DNA from: Chryseobacterium defluvii
Lineage (GTDB): Bacteria; Bacteroidota; Bacteroidia; Flavobacteriales; Weeksellaceae
Reading direction: 5' to 3'
Assembly (NCBI RefSeq): GCF_014204415.1
Contig: NZ_JACHLE010000006.1
Span: forward strand, 105,261 to 169,260
DNA: 64,000 nt
Below are positions 17,346-26,210 of the stretch, one piece after another. The first letter of the stretch is position 1; each line of letters begins with the position of its first letter. Below the pieces are notes generated by a model that worked only from the letters and a program-made list of their open reading frames with translations, ran no database searches and was not told where the DNA came from. A program made the translations under genes and the position numbers.

Positions 17346-18080
17346 TATAATTGAATCCACAGTAAAAGTGGAATACTTTTTCTTCTTCAAAAATAGCAAT
17401 AAATCTACCAAAACGTTATAAGTCTTCTCCGAAGTGTCGTGAAGAAGGATAATACTTCCCTTTTTTACACCTTTGCTAACTCTTCTGTAAATTTTCTTTT
17501 CATCATCAATGATCGTATCCAGCGAACGTACATTCCAGCCGATACTTTTCTTATGCGTTCTTTTAATGGCCTTGGCAATATTCGGATTGGTAACACCGAA
17601 AGGAGGGCGATAGATACTGGTTTTGATATGTCCAATATTGAAAATGATTGCGTCACATTTTTCGATCTCCTCAACCATTTTTGAAGTGGATAAAAATCCT
17701 GTGTTGTTAGAATGAGATAGAGTATGATTACCGATCGTATGGCCTTCTGCAATGATTCTTCTAAAAGTTTCGGGATATTTTTCGATCTGTTTGCCGATAC
17801 AGAAAAAAGTAGCTTTTACCTGATTTTCCTTCAGTATATCCAAAAACTTCGGGGTGAATTCTGTAGGACCGTCATCAAAAGTAAGAGCAATTTCTTTAAT
17901 TCTTGTTCTTTTATGAGTAATGCTGTTGACAAAGTACCCCAGCTGAATGTCAAAAGAACCCCAAACCACAACCGCAGAAAATGCAAGAAAACCAGCCAGA
18001 TATACCCAAAAGCTCCCATGAAACGCATAAATAAATACGTTACAGAAAAGATAAAACAGTATGAATGGGTAATGTTTCAC
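17334..18080 (-). CDS. Polysaccharide deacetylase (NodB homology, CE4)
   Basis: A 248-residue membrane-anchored deacetylase. Two N-terminal hydrophobic helices (about 4-45) are followed by the NodB domain: metal and catalytic motif L-T-F-D-D-G-P, the zinc H-T-L-S-H motif, and R-P-P-F-G. The start is GTG 18080; an in-frame TAG lies just upstream. Such enzymes remove acetyl groups from peptidoglycan or exported glycans. It lies between two pigment operons on the same strand but with about 190-200 nt gaps on each side, so it may be its own unit. In aryl polyene clusters a role in the glycan anchor is conceivable but unproven. Confidence 0.88.
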   Translation of the reverse strand: MKHYPFILFYLFCNVFIYAFHGSFWVYLAGFLAFSAVVVWGSFDIQLGYFVNSITHKRTRIKEIALTFDDGPTEFTPKFLDILKENQVKATFFCIGKQIEKYPETFRRIIAEGHTIGNHTLSHSNNTGFLSTSKMVEEIEKCDAIIFNIGHIKTSIYRPPFGVTNPNIAKAIKRTHKKSIGWNVRSLDTIIDDEKKIYRRVSKGVKKGSIILLHDTSEKTYNVLVDLLLFLKKKKYSTFTVDSIIFKP

Positions 18081-18270
18081 TTTTTTCTATTTTGATATTT
18101 AAGGTTTCTATTTTTCATCATTTATAAACGTAATCTTTGTCGTTCCATAGAAATCTCAACTGTTGAAGATAATGAATATTTAGATTCCACGCTCCATTTC
18201 ATTCTGTTCTGAATGACGAACATGCTGTTGATTTTTATTCAGCAAATTTACGATTTCGCCTTTTTGCCAA
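18081..18270. other. Noncoding gap
   Basis: About 190 nt with no convincing gene. It contains a CATTCTGTTCTGAATGACG segment that resembles remnants of a dispersed intergenic repeat common in Chryseobacterium, as I remember it. A weak minus-strand TACGTTTA may be a promoter for the deacetylase gene. Confidence 0.3.
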
Positions 18271-19332
18271 TTATACTTTTTCCAATAAAACCAAGCTATG
18301 ATCGTTTCCCAACAGGTGATTATAAAGAAGAACATTTTTAATACCATCTTTTTTCACGGAATTAATCATCATCACTTCAGGAATTTTCTGATTTCTCAGA
18401 ATATGACAGGCTGCAAACGTTGAAAAACTGCTTGCTGTATTGAATTCCCCGCTTAGATGTTTATAATATAATAATGCAGAGCTGGTAAACAGGCCCATTG
18501 CTTTTGTATAATAAATGTCAGACCTGGCATCTCCGCTAACACCTAAGATGACAGCATCAATATCATTATAAGTAAGGCTGTTTTTAGCTAAAAAATCTCC
18601 TATGAAATTTTGAACCTCATCCAAATCTAACCGGTTACTGATCTGAATGTCTTTGAGCTGTGCGTAAGAACTCTCTGTTTTCTCCTTGCCTAAAACAAAA
18701 AATCCTGAGCCTTCTCCCCAAATAACCCCATCCGTTTTTGAATTCAAAAAATCAAAAGGCAAATCTTCTGATTTTTTAATCGTATTGTTCAGACAATACA
18801 ATTCCATTGTTCTTTCAGTCTGTTCATCCGTAGAACCCACCAGGACATTTTCAGCTTCTCCGTCATTGATCTGAAGCATTGCATCTAAAAATGAAAACTC
18901 CAGGGATGAAGAGGTATTCACATACGTGAAATTATAAGCGTGGCACTGAAGGCCTAATGCAATCTGGCCTGCTACGGTATTGTGTGTGGATTGAATAAAA
19001 TAAGTAGGTGTTAAAAACTCCTCCTGATTATCGATCACATTTTTAAGAAACTTTTCAGAATCCTGTGAACATCCCATTCCTGTTCCTGCGATAATGGCAT
19101 CGGGTTGTTCAATTCCTGCTTCTTTCAAAGCATAATGAGAGGCAACGGAACTCATTTTTACGGTTTTGGACATCCTTCTGATCATGGCGGCAGGAATGAA
19201 TTCCTTGTAATTAGGTTCAATGGCTTTTACCACCTGAACAGAATTTTCAGGAGTAAGATGGTCAAAGAAATTTTCATTTAAAGTGTCCTGAACCGAGATG
19301 CAGGAGGCATTGTTAATGTACACGGCATTCAT
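18271..19332 (-). CDS. Ketosynthase-like chain-length-factor-type protein without active-site Cys
   Basis: About 353 residues of thiolase/KAS fold. By alignment with the upstream KS, the nucleophile position is T140 (Y-V-N-T-S-S-S) rather than Cys, and the H-G-T-A-T motif is absent, while flanking landmarks such as S-T-H-N-T-V-A-G-Q-I-A and W-G-E-G-S-G-F-F-V-L are kept. That is the pattern of a chain length factor. Its ATG (19332) overlaps the stop of the KS gene upstream in an ATGA, a typical arrangement for an obligate KS:CLF heterodimer. A frame nine codons longer exists but lies within the upstream gene. In the aryl polyene system the main elongating KS works as such a heterodimer, so this is likely the length-setting subunit. 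Confidence 0.85.
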   Translation of the reverse strand: MNAVYINNASCISVQDTLNENFFDHLTPENSVQVVKAIEPNYKEFIPAAMIRRMSKTVKMSSVASHYALKEAGIEQPDAIIAGTGMGCSQDSEKFLKNVIDNQEEFLTPTYFIQSTHNTVAGQIALGLQCHAYNFTYVNTSSSLEFSFLDAMLQINDGEAENVLVGSTDEQTERTMELYCLNNTIKKSEDLPFDFLNSKTDGVIWGEGSGFFVLGKEKTESSYAQLKDIQISNRLDLDEVQNFIGDFLAKNSLTYNDIDAVILGVSGDARSDIYYTKAMGLFTSSALLYYKHLSGEFNTASSFSTFAACHILRNQKIPEVMMINSVKKDGIKNVLLYNHLLGNDHSLVLLEKV

Positions 19333-20528
19333 GATTTTGAGAAAATTAGTGTTGAACAATTCCCTCCAAATCCGAATGAATTGGAAAGCACATGGTTGAT
19401 ATTTTTCTTTTTCAGTTCTGTAACAGGAACCAGATCGAATTCTTCCATTTTCGTTTTGAAATTCAGATTCGGGAAAATGATATTGTTTTGTATGGCTAAA
19501 ATAGAAAAAACAGCTTCAATTCCGGCGGCGGCGGCTAGTGTATGTCCAGTAAATGCCTTGGTAGAGCTGAATTCCGGAACATTATTTTCTCCAAAAATCC
19601 TGATCATGGCAATTCCTTCCGACAGGTCATTGTTGGGAGTTGCCGTCCCATGAACATTGATGTAATCTATATTCTCTTTTTGAAGCCCGGAAATTTTCAA
19701 TGCCTGCTGCATGGCTAAATAAGCTCCTTGTCCGTTTTCTGAAGAAGCCGTTTGGTGATGGGCATCATTGGCATTTCCATAACCGGAAAGGTAACCCAGA
19801 ATTTTTTTGTTTTCCTTTTTTACCACTTTATCAGACACAAGGACTATAAATGCGGCAGCCTCACCCAAATTCAGTCCTTTTCTGTTATTATCGAAAGGAG
19901 TATTATAGGAATCGGTGAGGATCATCAACGTATTGAATCCGTTCAGGGTAAATTTTGAAAGAGAATCTGTTCCGCCTACGATCACCCGGTCCAAAACTCC
20001 GCTTTTGATCAGTTTTGCCCCCATCATAATGGCATTGGCGGCAGATGAGCAGGCTGTACTGATGGTAGAAACCATGCCTTTCAGCCCTAAATAGTCTGCA
20101 ATAGCCAGTGAGGAATTTCCTGCATCGTGAGCGTCAATATATTTTTGCTTTTCAGGAAAATCTTCATAAGAATAGAAATATTTTTCAGTGATATCCATCC
20201 CGCCTACACTGGTGGAGGAGATCAGTCCGGTTTTGTATTCGTTAATCTCTGAAATTCCGGCACTTTCTACAGCTTCTCTGGCGGCAACCATCCCCAATAA
20301 AGAGGTTCTTGTCACATTATTGTCTTCATGAAGCTGAAGTTTCTGCACAAGTTCTTCATTGGATAATTTTATCTCGCCGGTCTTTATAATTCCGGCATGT
20401 CGGGTTTCAAACAATTCAATATCTGAAATACCATGCCTGCCGGATTGAAGAGAGAGAAGGTTTTCCTCCACATTGTTTCCAATGGAAGAAATGATGCCCA
20501 TTCCTGTTATGGCAATTTTTTGACCCAT
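19329..20528 (-). CDS. Beta-ketoacyl-ACP synthase (KS partner of the CLF)
   Basis: A 399-residue KAS II-type condensing enzyme with a full triad: C160 (S-T-A-C-S-S-A), H293 (N-V-H-G-T-A-T) and H329 (F-T-G-H-T), plus K324 and a C-terminal F-G-F-G-G-N motif. It is translationally coupled by a 4-nt overlap to the Cys-less homologue downstream, so the two probably form the elongating KS:CLF pair of the pigment. It follows the second ACP gene, separated by a palindromic repeat. It is clearly different in sequence from the plus-arm KS at 4531-5751. Confidence 0.92.
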   Translation of the reverse strand: MGQKIAITGMGIISSIGNNVEENLLSLQSGRHGISDIELFETRHAGIIKTGEIKLSNEELVQKLQLHEDNNVTRTSLLGMVAAREAVESAGISEINEYKTGLISSTSVGGMDITEKYFYSYEDFPEKQKYIDAHDAGNSSLAIADYLGLKGMVSTISTACSSAANAIMMGAKLIKSGVLDRVIVGGTDSLSKFTLNGFNTLMILTDSYNTPFDNNRKGLNLGEAAAFIVLVSDKVVKKENKKILGYLSGYGNANDAHHQTASSENGQGAYLAMQQALKISGLQKENIDYINVHGTATPNNDLSEGIAMIRIFGENNVPEFSSTKAFTGHTLAAAAGIEAVFSILAIQNNIIFPNLNFKTKMEEFDLVPVTELKKKNINHVLSNSFGFGGNCSTLIFSKS

Positions 20529-20533
20529 GTTTT

Positions 20534-20610
20534 ATACAATAATGTATCAATGTATCAATCTAGCAATGTAACAATATTGGTAAACTGGTACATTGATACA
20601 TTGTTAAATT
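20534..20610. repeat. Intergenic palindromic repeat, copy 3
   Basis: AATGTATCAATGTA (20541-20554) and TACATTGATACATT (20589-20602) form a perfect 14-bp inverted repeat inside a run of TATCAAT/ATTGGTA words of the same family as at 4401. It lies between the KS and the second ACP gene. Confidence 0.7.
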
Positions 20611-20613
20611 GAA

Positions 20614-20871
20614 CTATTTTGTTCTGTTTTCTTCGATGAATTTCGCCATAGTATCGATGGACTGGAAGATCTCTTTTCCTTTCTTAGGATCAGATAACTT
20701 TATTCCGTAGTCTTTGTCAAGAAGAACGATCAGTTCCAGAGCATCAATAGAATCCAGTCCCAGTCCGCCTCCGAATAGGGGGTCAGAATCTTTGATTGTT
20801 TCTGCAGAAACGTCTTCAAGATTTAGGACTTCGATAATTTTGTGTTTCAATTCTGTTTTTAGGTTTTCCAT
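20614..20871 (-). CDS. Acyl carrier protein (second)
   Basis: An 85-residue ACP with the phosphopantetheine serine S41 in G-L-G-L-D-S-I-D. ATG 20871 is chosen; the frame extends 19 codons further but through repeat DNA. A G-G-G insertion before the L-G-L-D-S motif distinguishes it from the plus-arm ACP and fits ACPs of aryl polyene and other type II systems. Flanked on both sides by palindromic repeats, between a short KS-like gene upstream and the KS:CLF pair downstream. One of the two ACPs may carry the starter, the other the extended chain. Confidence 0.92.
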   Translation of the reverse strand: MENLKTELKHKIIEVLNLEDVSAETIKDSDPLFGGGLGLDSIDALELIVLLDKDYGIKLSDPKKGKEIFQSIDTMAKFIEENRTK

Positions 20872-20883
20872 AAAAAAATATAA

Positions 20884-20985
20884 TTTTATAATGTAGCAAT
20901 GTATCAGTTTACCAATGTACCAATGCATTTTTTGTCATTGTTACACTGCTGGATTATTACATTGTTACATTTTTATAATGTTAAC
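20884..20985. repeat. Intergenic palindromic repeat, copy 4
   Basis: Contains CAATGTATCAGTTTACCAAT, identical over 20 nt to part of the copy at 4401-4508, followed by ATTGTTACA words in the opposite sense. It separates the second ACP gene from the short KS-like gene. Confidence 0.65.
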
Positions 20986-21512
20986 AAATATACGAAAGCT
21001 TTATAACTTTCCCGATAGAGTTCCACCCAGCCGCATAATACCTTTTCTGCCCTTCCGGACAATAAAAGCTGGCGGGAATACTCATTTAAAAAATCTTCAT
21101 CAAATTCATCCAGAACAAAAAAAGCATTCTCCGTCTGCATCTGATGCCTGATGCTGATCTCGCCGACACAGATATTAGGCAGGGTATACACGAAAACAGC
21201 GGGACTCGGAAAATAATTCTCCTGAGAATTGATGCTTTCCTGGTATTTAAAATCAGTATCTAAACTGGATGACCTGTTCGCAAAAACCAATGCTGTCTTG
21301 CTATTATCTTTGTCTTTTAAAAGAGTTTCGGCAGCCAGAAAAGCCAGTTTGCTCAGATTATCCATTTTGTGGAATTTTGGATAAATAATCCCTGAATTTT
21401 TATAAGCTTCTTTCGCAAAATCCGAGAATGTTCCGTTTTGGCTTTCAAAAACAGTTTTTCCGTTGACGATTATTACTGAATGTTCTATGGTGCAAATATC
21501 TGTCTTCTCCAT
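20973..21512 (-). CDS. Short ketosynthase-like protein lacking catalytic residues
   Basis: About 179 residues, less than half a normal ketosynthase. The segment [23 protein letters not shown] aligns with the dimer-interface region that precedes the nucleophile of KAS enzymes; where Cys should follow the protein reads F-F-V-L-D-E-F, and the His motifs are missing because the C-terminal half is absent. It matches an N-terminal ketoacyl-synthase domain family recurrent in aryl polyene clusters. ATG 21512 (a GTG lies one codon earlier) is 10 nt after the stop of the full KS upstream, so the pair may form a complex. Intact frame argues against a decaying gene. Confidence 0.75.
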   Translation of the reverse strand: MEKTDICTIEHSVIIVNGKTVFESQNGTFSDFAKEAYKNSGIIYPKFHKMDNLSKLAFLAAETLLKDKDNSKTALVFANRSSSLDTDFKYQESINSQENYFPSPAVFVYTLPNICVGEISIRHQMQTENAFFVLDEFDEDFLNEYSRQLLLSGRAEKVLCGWVELYRESYKAFVYLLTL

Positions 21513-21522
21513 CACTTTCCTA

Positions 21523-22656
21523 TTAACATTTTTCTAAAATAATGGCAGCATTGCACCCTCCAAATCCCGATGCGGTCTTCAGAATATAATTGATCTCTGC
21601 AGGCCTGTTTTCTGTAATGATATGTAAAGGCTGAGAGATTCCCGGTTCTTCAAAATTCCTGGAAGGGATTAATGTATTATGCAAAGCACTTTCCATAGAA
21701 ATGATGCTTTCCAATAATCCCGATGCTCCCAGACAGTGCCCGTAAAAACCTTTCATGCTGTTTAAAGGAACGTTCTGTAATTCCATTCTGTTGAAAGCGA
21801 CGGCCTCCATTTCATCGTTGTAAAGGGTTGCTGTTCCATGTGCGGAAATGAAATCAATTTGCTCCGCAGACACATTGGCTTCTGTCATTGCATTTTTAAT
21901 GCTTGCATACAATCCATCCCCGGTTCTTGAAGGCCCTGAAATATGATTGGCATCGTTGATGGCAGAGTCACCCAATACCTTAAAACTAAACTTTTCGTTT
22001 TCTACAGTGTCGGAGGTCATATAAACAGCAGCCGTGGCTTCACCGATATTAATTCCATTCCTGTTTTTATCGTATGGTTTGCAAGGATTGGTTCCAATAG
22101 CCTGAAAAGAATTGAAACCGGAGATCACAAATTCTGAAATTTCGTCCCCTGCCGCCACAAATGCATCTTTATATTTTCCTGCCCCGATCATATTTTTCGC
22201 CACGGCAATCGCTATGACTCCTGAAACACAGGCATTGGAAACAACAATAGGCTTTGTGATAAATCCAAAAAAATCAGCAATTTTCTGTGCTAAACGTGAA
22301 AGATAAGCTCCTTCGGGTAAAGTGGATTGATTTTTTAGTAAGCTGATATTTCCTTTGGTTGTAGAGAGAATGAAAGCCGTTTCTTCTGTGATGTCATGCT
22401 TTTCTACCAAAGGTTTTAAGCACAACAGAAACATCTTTTCTAATCTTGTAAAATCCTGATACCCGAAGTTTTTGTTGAATTCCTGTTCTAATTTTTCAGA
22501 GTTGATCATAGAAGCATAAAATGCGTCCTGATTTTCAATGATCTTATGTAAAGCCACTCCCGATTTATTCTGTAACAAAGCTTCCCAATTGCAAGCTACA
22601 TTCATTCCTAAAGGAGTTACGCAATTATAGTCTGTAATATAAATTTCCTTCTTCAT
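21523..22656 (-). CDS. Beta-ketoacyl-ACP synthase (third full KS)
   Basis: A 377-residue KAS-type enzyme with C143 (S-N-A-C-V-S-G), H273 (S-A-H-G-T-A-T) and H307 (F-Y-G-H-C), so it should be active, ending in G-F-G-G-C-N. The start ATG overlaps the thioesterase stop in an ATGA, indicating translational coupling. Known aryl polyene clusters carry an extra stand-alone KS beside the KS:CLF pair, and this or the plus-arm KS could fill that role, perhaps for the first condensation. It is directly followed by the short KS-like gene. Confidence 0.9.
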   Translation of the reverse strand: MKKEIYITDYNCVTPLGMNVACNWEALLQNKSGVALHKIIENQDAFYASMINSEKLEQEFNKNFGYQDFTRLEKMFLLCLKPLVEKHDITEETAFILSTTKGNISLLKNQSTLPEGAYLSRLAQKIADFFGFITKPIVVSNACVSGVIAIAVAKNMIGAGKYKDAFVAAGDEISEFVISGFNSFQAIGTNPCKPYDKNRNGINIGEATAAVYMTSDTVENEKFSFKVLGDSAINDANHISGPSRTGDGLYASIKNAMTEANVSAEQIDFISAHGTATLYNDEMEAVAFNRMELQNVPLNSMKGFYGHCLGASGLLESIISMESALHNTLIPSRNFEEPGISQPLHIITENRPAEINYILKTASGFGGCNAAIILEKC

Positions 22657-23084
22657 GATAGTCCCATTTTATCTTTCCAGTTCTGAAAAAAATCAGGGTT
22701 GTATAAACATAAATTATTCTCAGAATCTAAGAATACCTGAACGGTTTCTCCGCTGCATACCAGCTTGTTCTCCCAGTTGAAAAGCTCATATCTGTAGATC
22801 AGTTTTGCTGAGGCAGAATTTACGAAAGTAGTTACAATTCTAAATGTTTCCCCGTATTTTAAAGGGAGAAAATGCTCACAGGTACTTTTGATAATAGGCG
22901 TTACATACCCTGCTTTCTGGATGTCGAGATAAGTAAGGCCATGCTCTCTTCCGAAAGCTTCCCTGCCGTCCTCGAAGTATACGATGTAATGCCCGTGCCA
23001 GACAATCCCTAGTGGGTCTGTCTCGTTGAAGCGTACTCTTACTTCTTCTGTGCAACTTAATATGTTTTCTTCCCGGGACTGCAT
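22653..23084 (-). CDS. Acyl-ACP/CoA thioesterase (YbgC/4HBT hotdog)
   Basis: A 143-residue hotdog protein with V-R-F-N-E-T-D-P-L-G-I-V-W-H-G-H-Y, placing the catalytic Asp at D23 as in YbgC and 4-hydroxybenzoyl-CoA thioesterases. In the pigment pathway a thioesterase would release the finished polyene acid or edit stalled acyl-ACPs. It is coupled to the downstream KS by a 4-nt overlap and follows the ABC permease by 63 nt. A related enzyme outside the cluster is encoded at 61582-62067, so the two probably have different substrates. Confidence 0.88.
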   Translation of the reverse strand: MQSREENILSCTEEVRVRFNETDPLGIVWHGHYIVYFEDGREAFGREHGLTYLDIQKAGYVTPIIKSTCEHFLPLKYGETFRIVTTFVNSASAKLIYRYELFNWENKLVCSGETVQVFLDSENNLCLYNPDFFQNWKDKMGLS

Positions 23085-23147
23085 TTTTTAATTGTTTGTG
23101 TAATTATACAGGCTTTAAACTATAAATCTTATAGTACTATATTTATT

Positions 23148-24413
23148 CTAGACTGCATTCTGTTTTCTTTCATAAAAAATGGAAACAGATACCATGGCTA
23201 CATAAAATAAAAATAACAATGCTAATTCCTTAGCCACGTTTCCAATGCCGCTGTTTCTTAAAATAATATCATAATAAGCATTCAATCCCCAGTTCATAGG
23301 AGAAAATTTTGCGACATGCTGCATAAATTCAGGCATCAGGAAAACCGGAACCCAGATTCCTCCGATAGCTGCTAAAACCACCACTGAAGTTGCGCCAAAT
23401 GGTGCAGACTGTTCCTGGGTGTCAGCTATCGTTCCCAGTAAAACCCCAAAACCTATTGCTGCTAATCCTGCAAATAAAGTTACTATAATCAGATGAAACA
23501 TTTTTCCTGAAACATCAAATGCTGGCAGATCCATATAAGGAAAAAGGTAAATACCTACGGCAACCATCAGCAGAAACTGGATGATGCAGATGATAAGATA
23601 AGTAAACGTTTTTCCTAAAATATGAATATAATAAGGAGTGGGGCTCACTCTGGCCCTCACACTGGTTCCCTGGCTTTTTTCCTTGACTAAATTAATGGAA
23701 AGCGGAACAACAATGAAGAAGATCGCAAAAAGCGTCCATGCAGGGACATTATGCTGAACAGAATTCGGAAGGATCTCTGTATCTCCTTTTTTTGGTGTGA
23801 TCTCCTTGAAACTGATCAGGTTTTTGTTCTCTTCAAGGTTTTCGGTGGTACCTAGTTGATCCTGAAAAGCCTTATAAATCTTTTTGTTCTCGATTTCGAA
23901 AACCATTTTGTTAACAGAATTCATGACAGAGCTTTTGAACCCGGAATTGGTGGCAGGATCAAAATATAAATGAATTTCTTTAGCTTTTAAAACTGGCTTC
24001 AGGGTAGCTGCAGAATCGGATTCCAGCCCGAAAGAGCTTACTATTTTCTGGACTTTGGATTCTATATTTGAATTCAGGTCTTTGGTCAGGTTTTCAGGAA
24101 TGACGATCGACATTTGGTATTCGCCTGAAAAAACCGCCTCTTGGGCTGACTTTTCATTATAATCGGTCAGTAACTGGAAGGTTTTGCTGTTTTCCAGTTC
24201 TTTTTTTATGCTTTTAGAGACTTCGGATTTATCATTATCGATAAAAATGATCGGGATCTTTGAGCCTTCAAGATTTTTAAAAGTGGAATCCTGGATGAGG
24301 GTAATCGTTATGATCAGTAATAAAGGCATTACGAAGATAATAACGATGCCGCCAATATCCCTTTTGAGTAAAAGAATTTCCTTGATAAAACTTCTCCACA
24401 ATTTATACAACAT
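23148..24413 (-). CDS. ABC-2 type transporter permease
   Basis: A 421-residue inner-membrane permease of the ABC-2 (drug/NodJ-like) type: one N-terminal helix (about 20-42), a large extracytoplasmic loop of roughly 180 residues, then five or so helices including the conserved N-L-V-K-E-K-S-Q-G-T motif that contacts the ATPase. It overlaps the ATPase gene by 11 nt. The pair probably exports a hydrophobic compound, and in this operon the pigment or a precursor is the natural guess. The cluster also has an MMPL exporter, so the division of work is open. Confidence 0.88.
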   Translation of the reverse strand: MLYKLWRSFIKEILLLKRDIGGIVIIFVMPLLLIITITLIQDSTFKNLEGSKIPIIFIDNDKSEVSKSIKKELENSKTFQLLTDYNEKSAQEAVFSGEYQMSIVIPENLTKDLNSNIESKVQKIVSSFGLESDSAATLKPVLKAKEIHLYFDPATNSGFKSSVMNSVNKMVFEIENKKIYKAFQDQLGTTENLEENKNLISFKEITPKKGDTEILPNSVQHNVPAWTLFAIFFIVVPLSINLVKEKSQGTSVRARVSPTPYYIHILGKTFTYLIICIIQFLLMVAVGIYLFPYMDLPAFDVSGKMFHLIIVTLFAGLAAIGFGVLLGTIADTQEQSAPFGATSVVVLAAIGGIWVPVFLMPEFMQHVAKFSPMNWGLNAYYDIILRNSGIGNVAKELALLFLFYVAMVSVSIFYERKQNAV

Positions 24414-25158
24414 CTCTCAATTCTTTTCCGGTTAATGAAATGAAAACATCTTCAAGGTTTTCGGCATGGGCAATTTGTGCGATAAGCTCTTCCGGCGTTC
24501 CTGCTGCGTGGATCTTCCCTTTGTCGATGATAGCAATTTTAGTACAGAATTCTTCCGCTTCTGAAAGATGGTGGGAAGTATAAATAATGCACGTCCCGCT
24601 ATTATTAAGTTCTTTTAGATAATCAATGATGACTTTTTTAGACTGAACATCTACACCTACGGTCGGTTCATCCAAAAAGAGTACTTTCGGCTGGTGAAGG
24701 GTTCCCGCGATGAGGTTGCAGCGGCGTTTCATACCACCTGAAAACTGGTCTACTTTTTTATCCGCGAATTTAGATAGTCCCATAATTTCCAAAGACTCAT
24801 CGATACTTTTGTGCAGGTTTTTATGCTTTAAGCCGTATAAACTCCCGAAAAACATTAGGTTTTCCTTTGCAGTAAGGGTAGGATATAATGCGTATTCCTG
24901 TGGAACAATGCCTATGATCTGTTTGAGTTTAAAACTGTCTTTTTGGGGAGATAATCCGTTGATCTTAAATTGTCCGGAAGTAGGCTTGATCAAACCGGAA
25001 AGCATAGAGATCAGCGTGGTTTTTCCTGCTCCGTTGGGGCCAAGGATCCCGTAGATCTCGTTTTTATCAATATTCAAAGAGATATCATTTACAGAAAATT
25101 CGTCGGAATTTTTGTATTTCTTGTACAAGTTTTTGATCTCAATACTATTCTCAGCCAT
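24403..25158 (-). CDS. ABC transporter ATP-binding protein
   Basis: A 251-residue ATPase with Walker A G-P-N-G-A-G-K-T-T (40-48), Q-loop P-Q-E-Y, signature F-S-G-G-M-K-R-R (about 139-146) and Walker B V-L-F-L-D-E-P-T (159-166). The R-R after the signature is the pattern of DrrA/CcmA-type exporters of lipids and drugs. It overlaps the permease downstream and starts 3 nt after the BtrH-like gene upstream, which ties that protein to the transporter. It should power export of the hydrophobic product. Confidence 0.93.
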   Translation of the reverse strand: MAENSIEIKNLYKKYKNSDEFSVNDISLNIDKNEIYGILGPNGAGKTTLISMLSGLIKPTSGQFKINGLSPQKDSFKLKQIIGIVPQEYALYPTLTAKENLMFFGSLYGLKHKNLHKSIDESLEIMGLSKFADKKVDQFSGGMKRRCNLIAGTLHQPKVLFLDEPTVGVDVQSKKVIIDYLKELNNSGTCIIYTSHHLSEAEEFCTKIAIIDKGKIHAAGTPEELIAQIAHAENLEDVFISLTGKELRDVV

Positions 25159-25161
25159 ATT

Positions 25162-26157
25162 TTAGATCGCTTTGCTCAGTTTTTTATAGAAAGCTTCTTC
25201 CAGATCGGCAATATGAAGCATAGATTTTGAAAGCTCGTTGTAAATATTGCTTTTTGAATTCCTGTTCTTATAAACACGGGCAATATCTACGGCAAAGTCT
25301 CTCCAAAGGTCACCAATTGCCGTGATTTCTTTGGAAAGTTCTTTCAGCTGGTCATTTTTAAGGATCTCCGCAGCTTCCTGCAAAAAGGCTCCGTAAATGA
25401 ATCTGAACCCTCCGCCTCCGGTGCCGATCTCTTCCTGCATCCGGATCAGTTGTCCCAGATAGTGATTGGTAACCTTTGTTCCTTTTTTGTCTGCCCATTT
25501 CGGAATGCTTTTCGCGACCCATCTCATGGCTTTTACCCCGATAAGAGGAACGGGAGCCAGCATGTTTTTGCAGGTATCTTTGATCCCTTTTCTGATGGCT
25601 TCTTCCAGATTTACGGTTTCAGGAACATAAATAGGGTAGTACATATGCCCTTTCGGAGGAAGTGCTCCTTTAGCGTATCTTACTTTTTCCAGTTCTGCTT
25701 CGGAAAGGGAGGTCACATAATCCATTACAGGGTCACTGATGAGAAATCTTCCGTTTTCTTTTCCGTACACCACCAAATTGTGGGCGTTGAAATGGAATTT
25801 GTATTCTTCAGGAAAATAAGTAAGGTTAAAAACCCCTACCTGCAATCCTGTAGGTATATTGTTTTCTAAGTTTTTTTCTAATGCTGACTGTGCGTCTTTG
25901 GGATTGGAGAACTTCTGTCTTTTAATTTTAATTCCCAGCCTTTTTGCCGCTTTGCTGAAAATAGCACCCGGCATCGGGCGATAACTGAAACCCGGAGCAA
26001 AGTTCACTTTCAAAAAGGGAAGGTACACGAAGAATAATCCGGAACCGATCCCGAAGATCATAGGCTCACTTAGTTTTAAGCCTTTATATCGTAATAAATT
26101 GGAGGCAACACCATTTTCACAATGTGCGGTCTGATGATGTTCAAAGTTCAATTCCAT
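25162..26157 (-). CDS. BtrH-N-like protein (acyltransfer from ACP?)
   Basis: A 331-residue protein. The N-terminus H-H-Q-T-A-H-C-E-N-G-V-A-S-N-L-L matches the BtrH N-terminal domain, with C13 as the likely nucleophile; H and D follow in N-A-H-N-L-V-V-Y-G and F-L-I-S-D-P, a papain/C39-like triad. BtrH transfers an ACP-bound acyl group in butirosin biosynthesis, so this protein may pass an ACP-bound chain to an acceptor, for instance joining polyene and resorcinol. That role is inference. The C-terminal half is helical, matching the DUF4872 partner domain. It follows a palindromic hairpin and is close-packed with the ABC genes. Confidence 0.8.
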   Translation of the reverse strand: MELNFEHHQTAHCENGVASNLLRYKGLKLSEPMIFGIGSGLFFVYLPFLKVNFAPGFSYRPMPGAIFSKAAKRLGIKIKRQKFSNPKDAQSALEKNLENNIPTGLQVGVFNLTYFPEEYKFHFNAHNLVVYGKENGRFLISDPVMDYVTSLSEAELEKVRYAKGALPPKGHMYYPIYVPETVNLEEAIRKGIKDTCKNMLAPVPLIGVKAMRWVAKSIPKWADKKGTKVTNHYLGQLIRMQEEIGTGGGGFRFIYGAFLQEAAEILKNDQLKELSKEITAIGDLWRDFAVDIARVYKNRNSKSNIYNELSKSMLHIADLEEAFYKKLSKAI

Positions 26158-26175
26158 TAGTTTTTTGATTTTACC

Positions 26176-26208
26176 AAACCTTATAGGTTTTCAAAACCTG
26201 TAAGGTTT
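26176..26208. repeat. Palindromic intergenic hairpin
   Basis: AAACCTTATAGGTTTT (26176-26191) and AAAACCTGTAAGGTTT (26193-26208) pair over 16 bp with one wobble and a single-base loop. The AAACCTTATAGGTTTT word is a repeated intergenic motif in many Bacteroidota, as I recall. It lies inside the minus-arm operon, so it might attenuate expression of genes after it. Confidence 0.65.
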
Positions 26209-26210
26209 CA

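Noticed and set aside
20872..20928. N-terminal extension of the second ACP
   Set aside because: The extension is encoded by repeat DNA and is not ACP-like.
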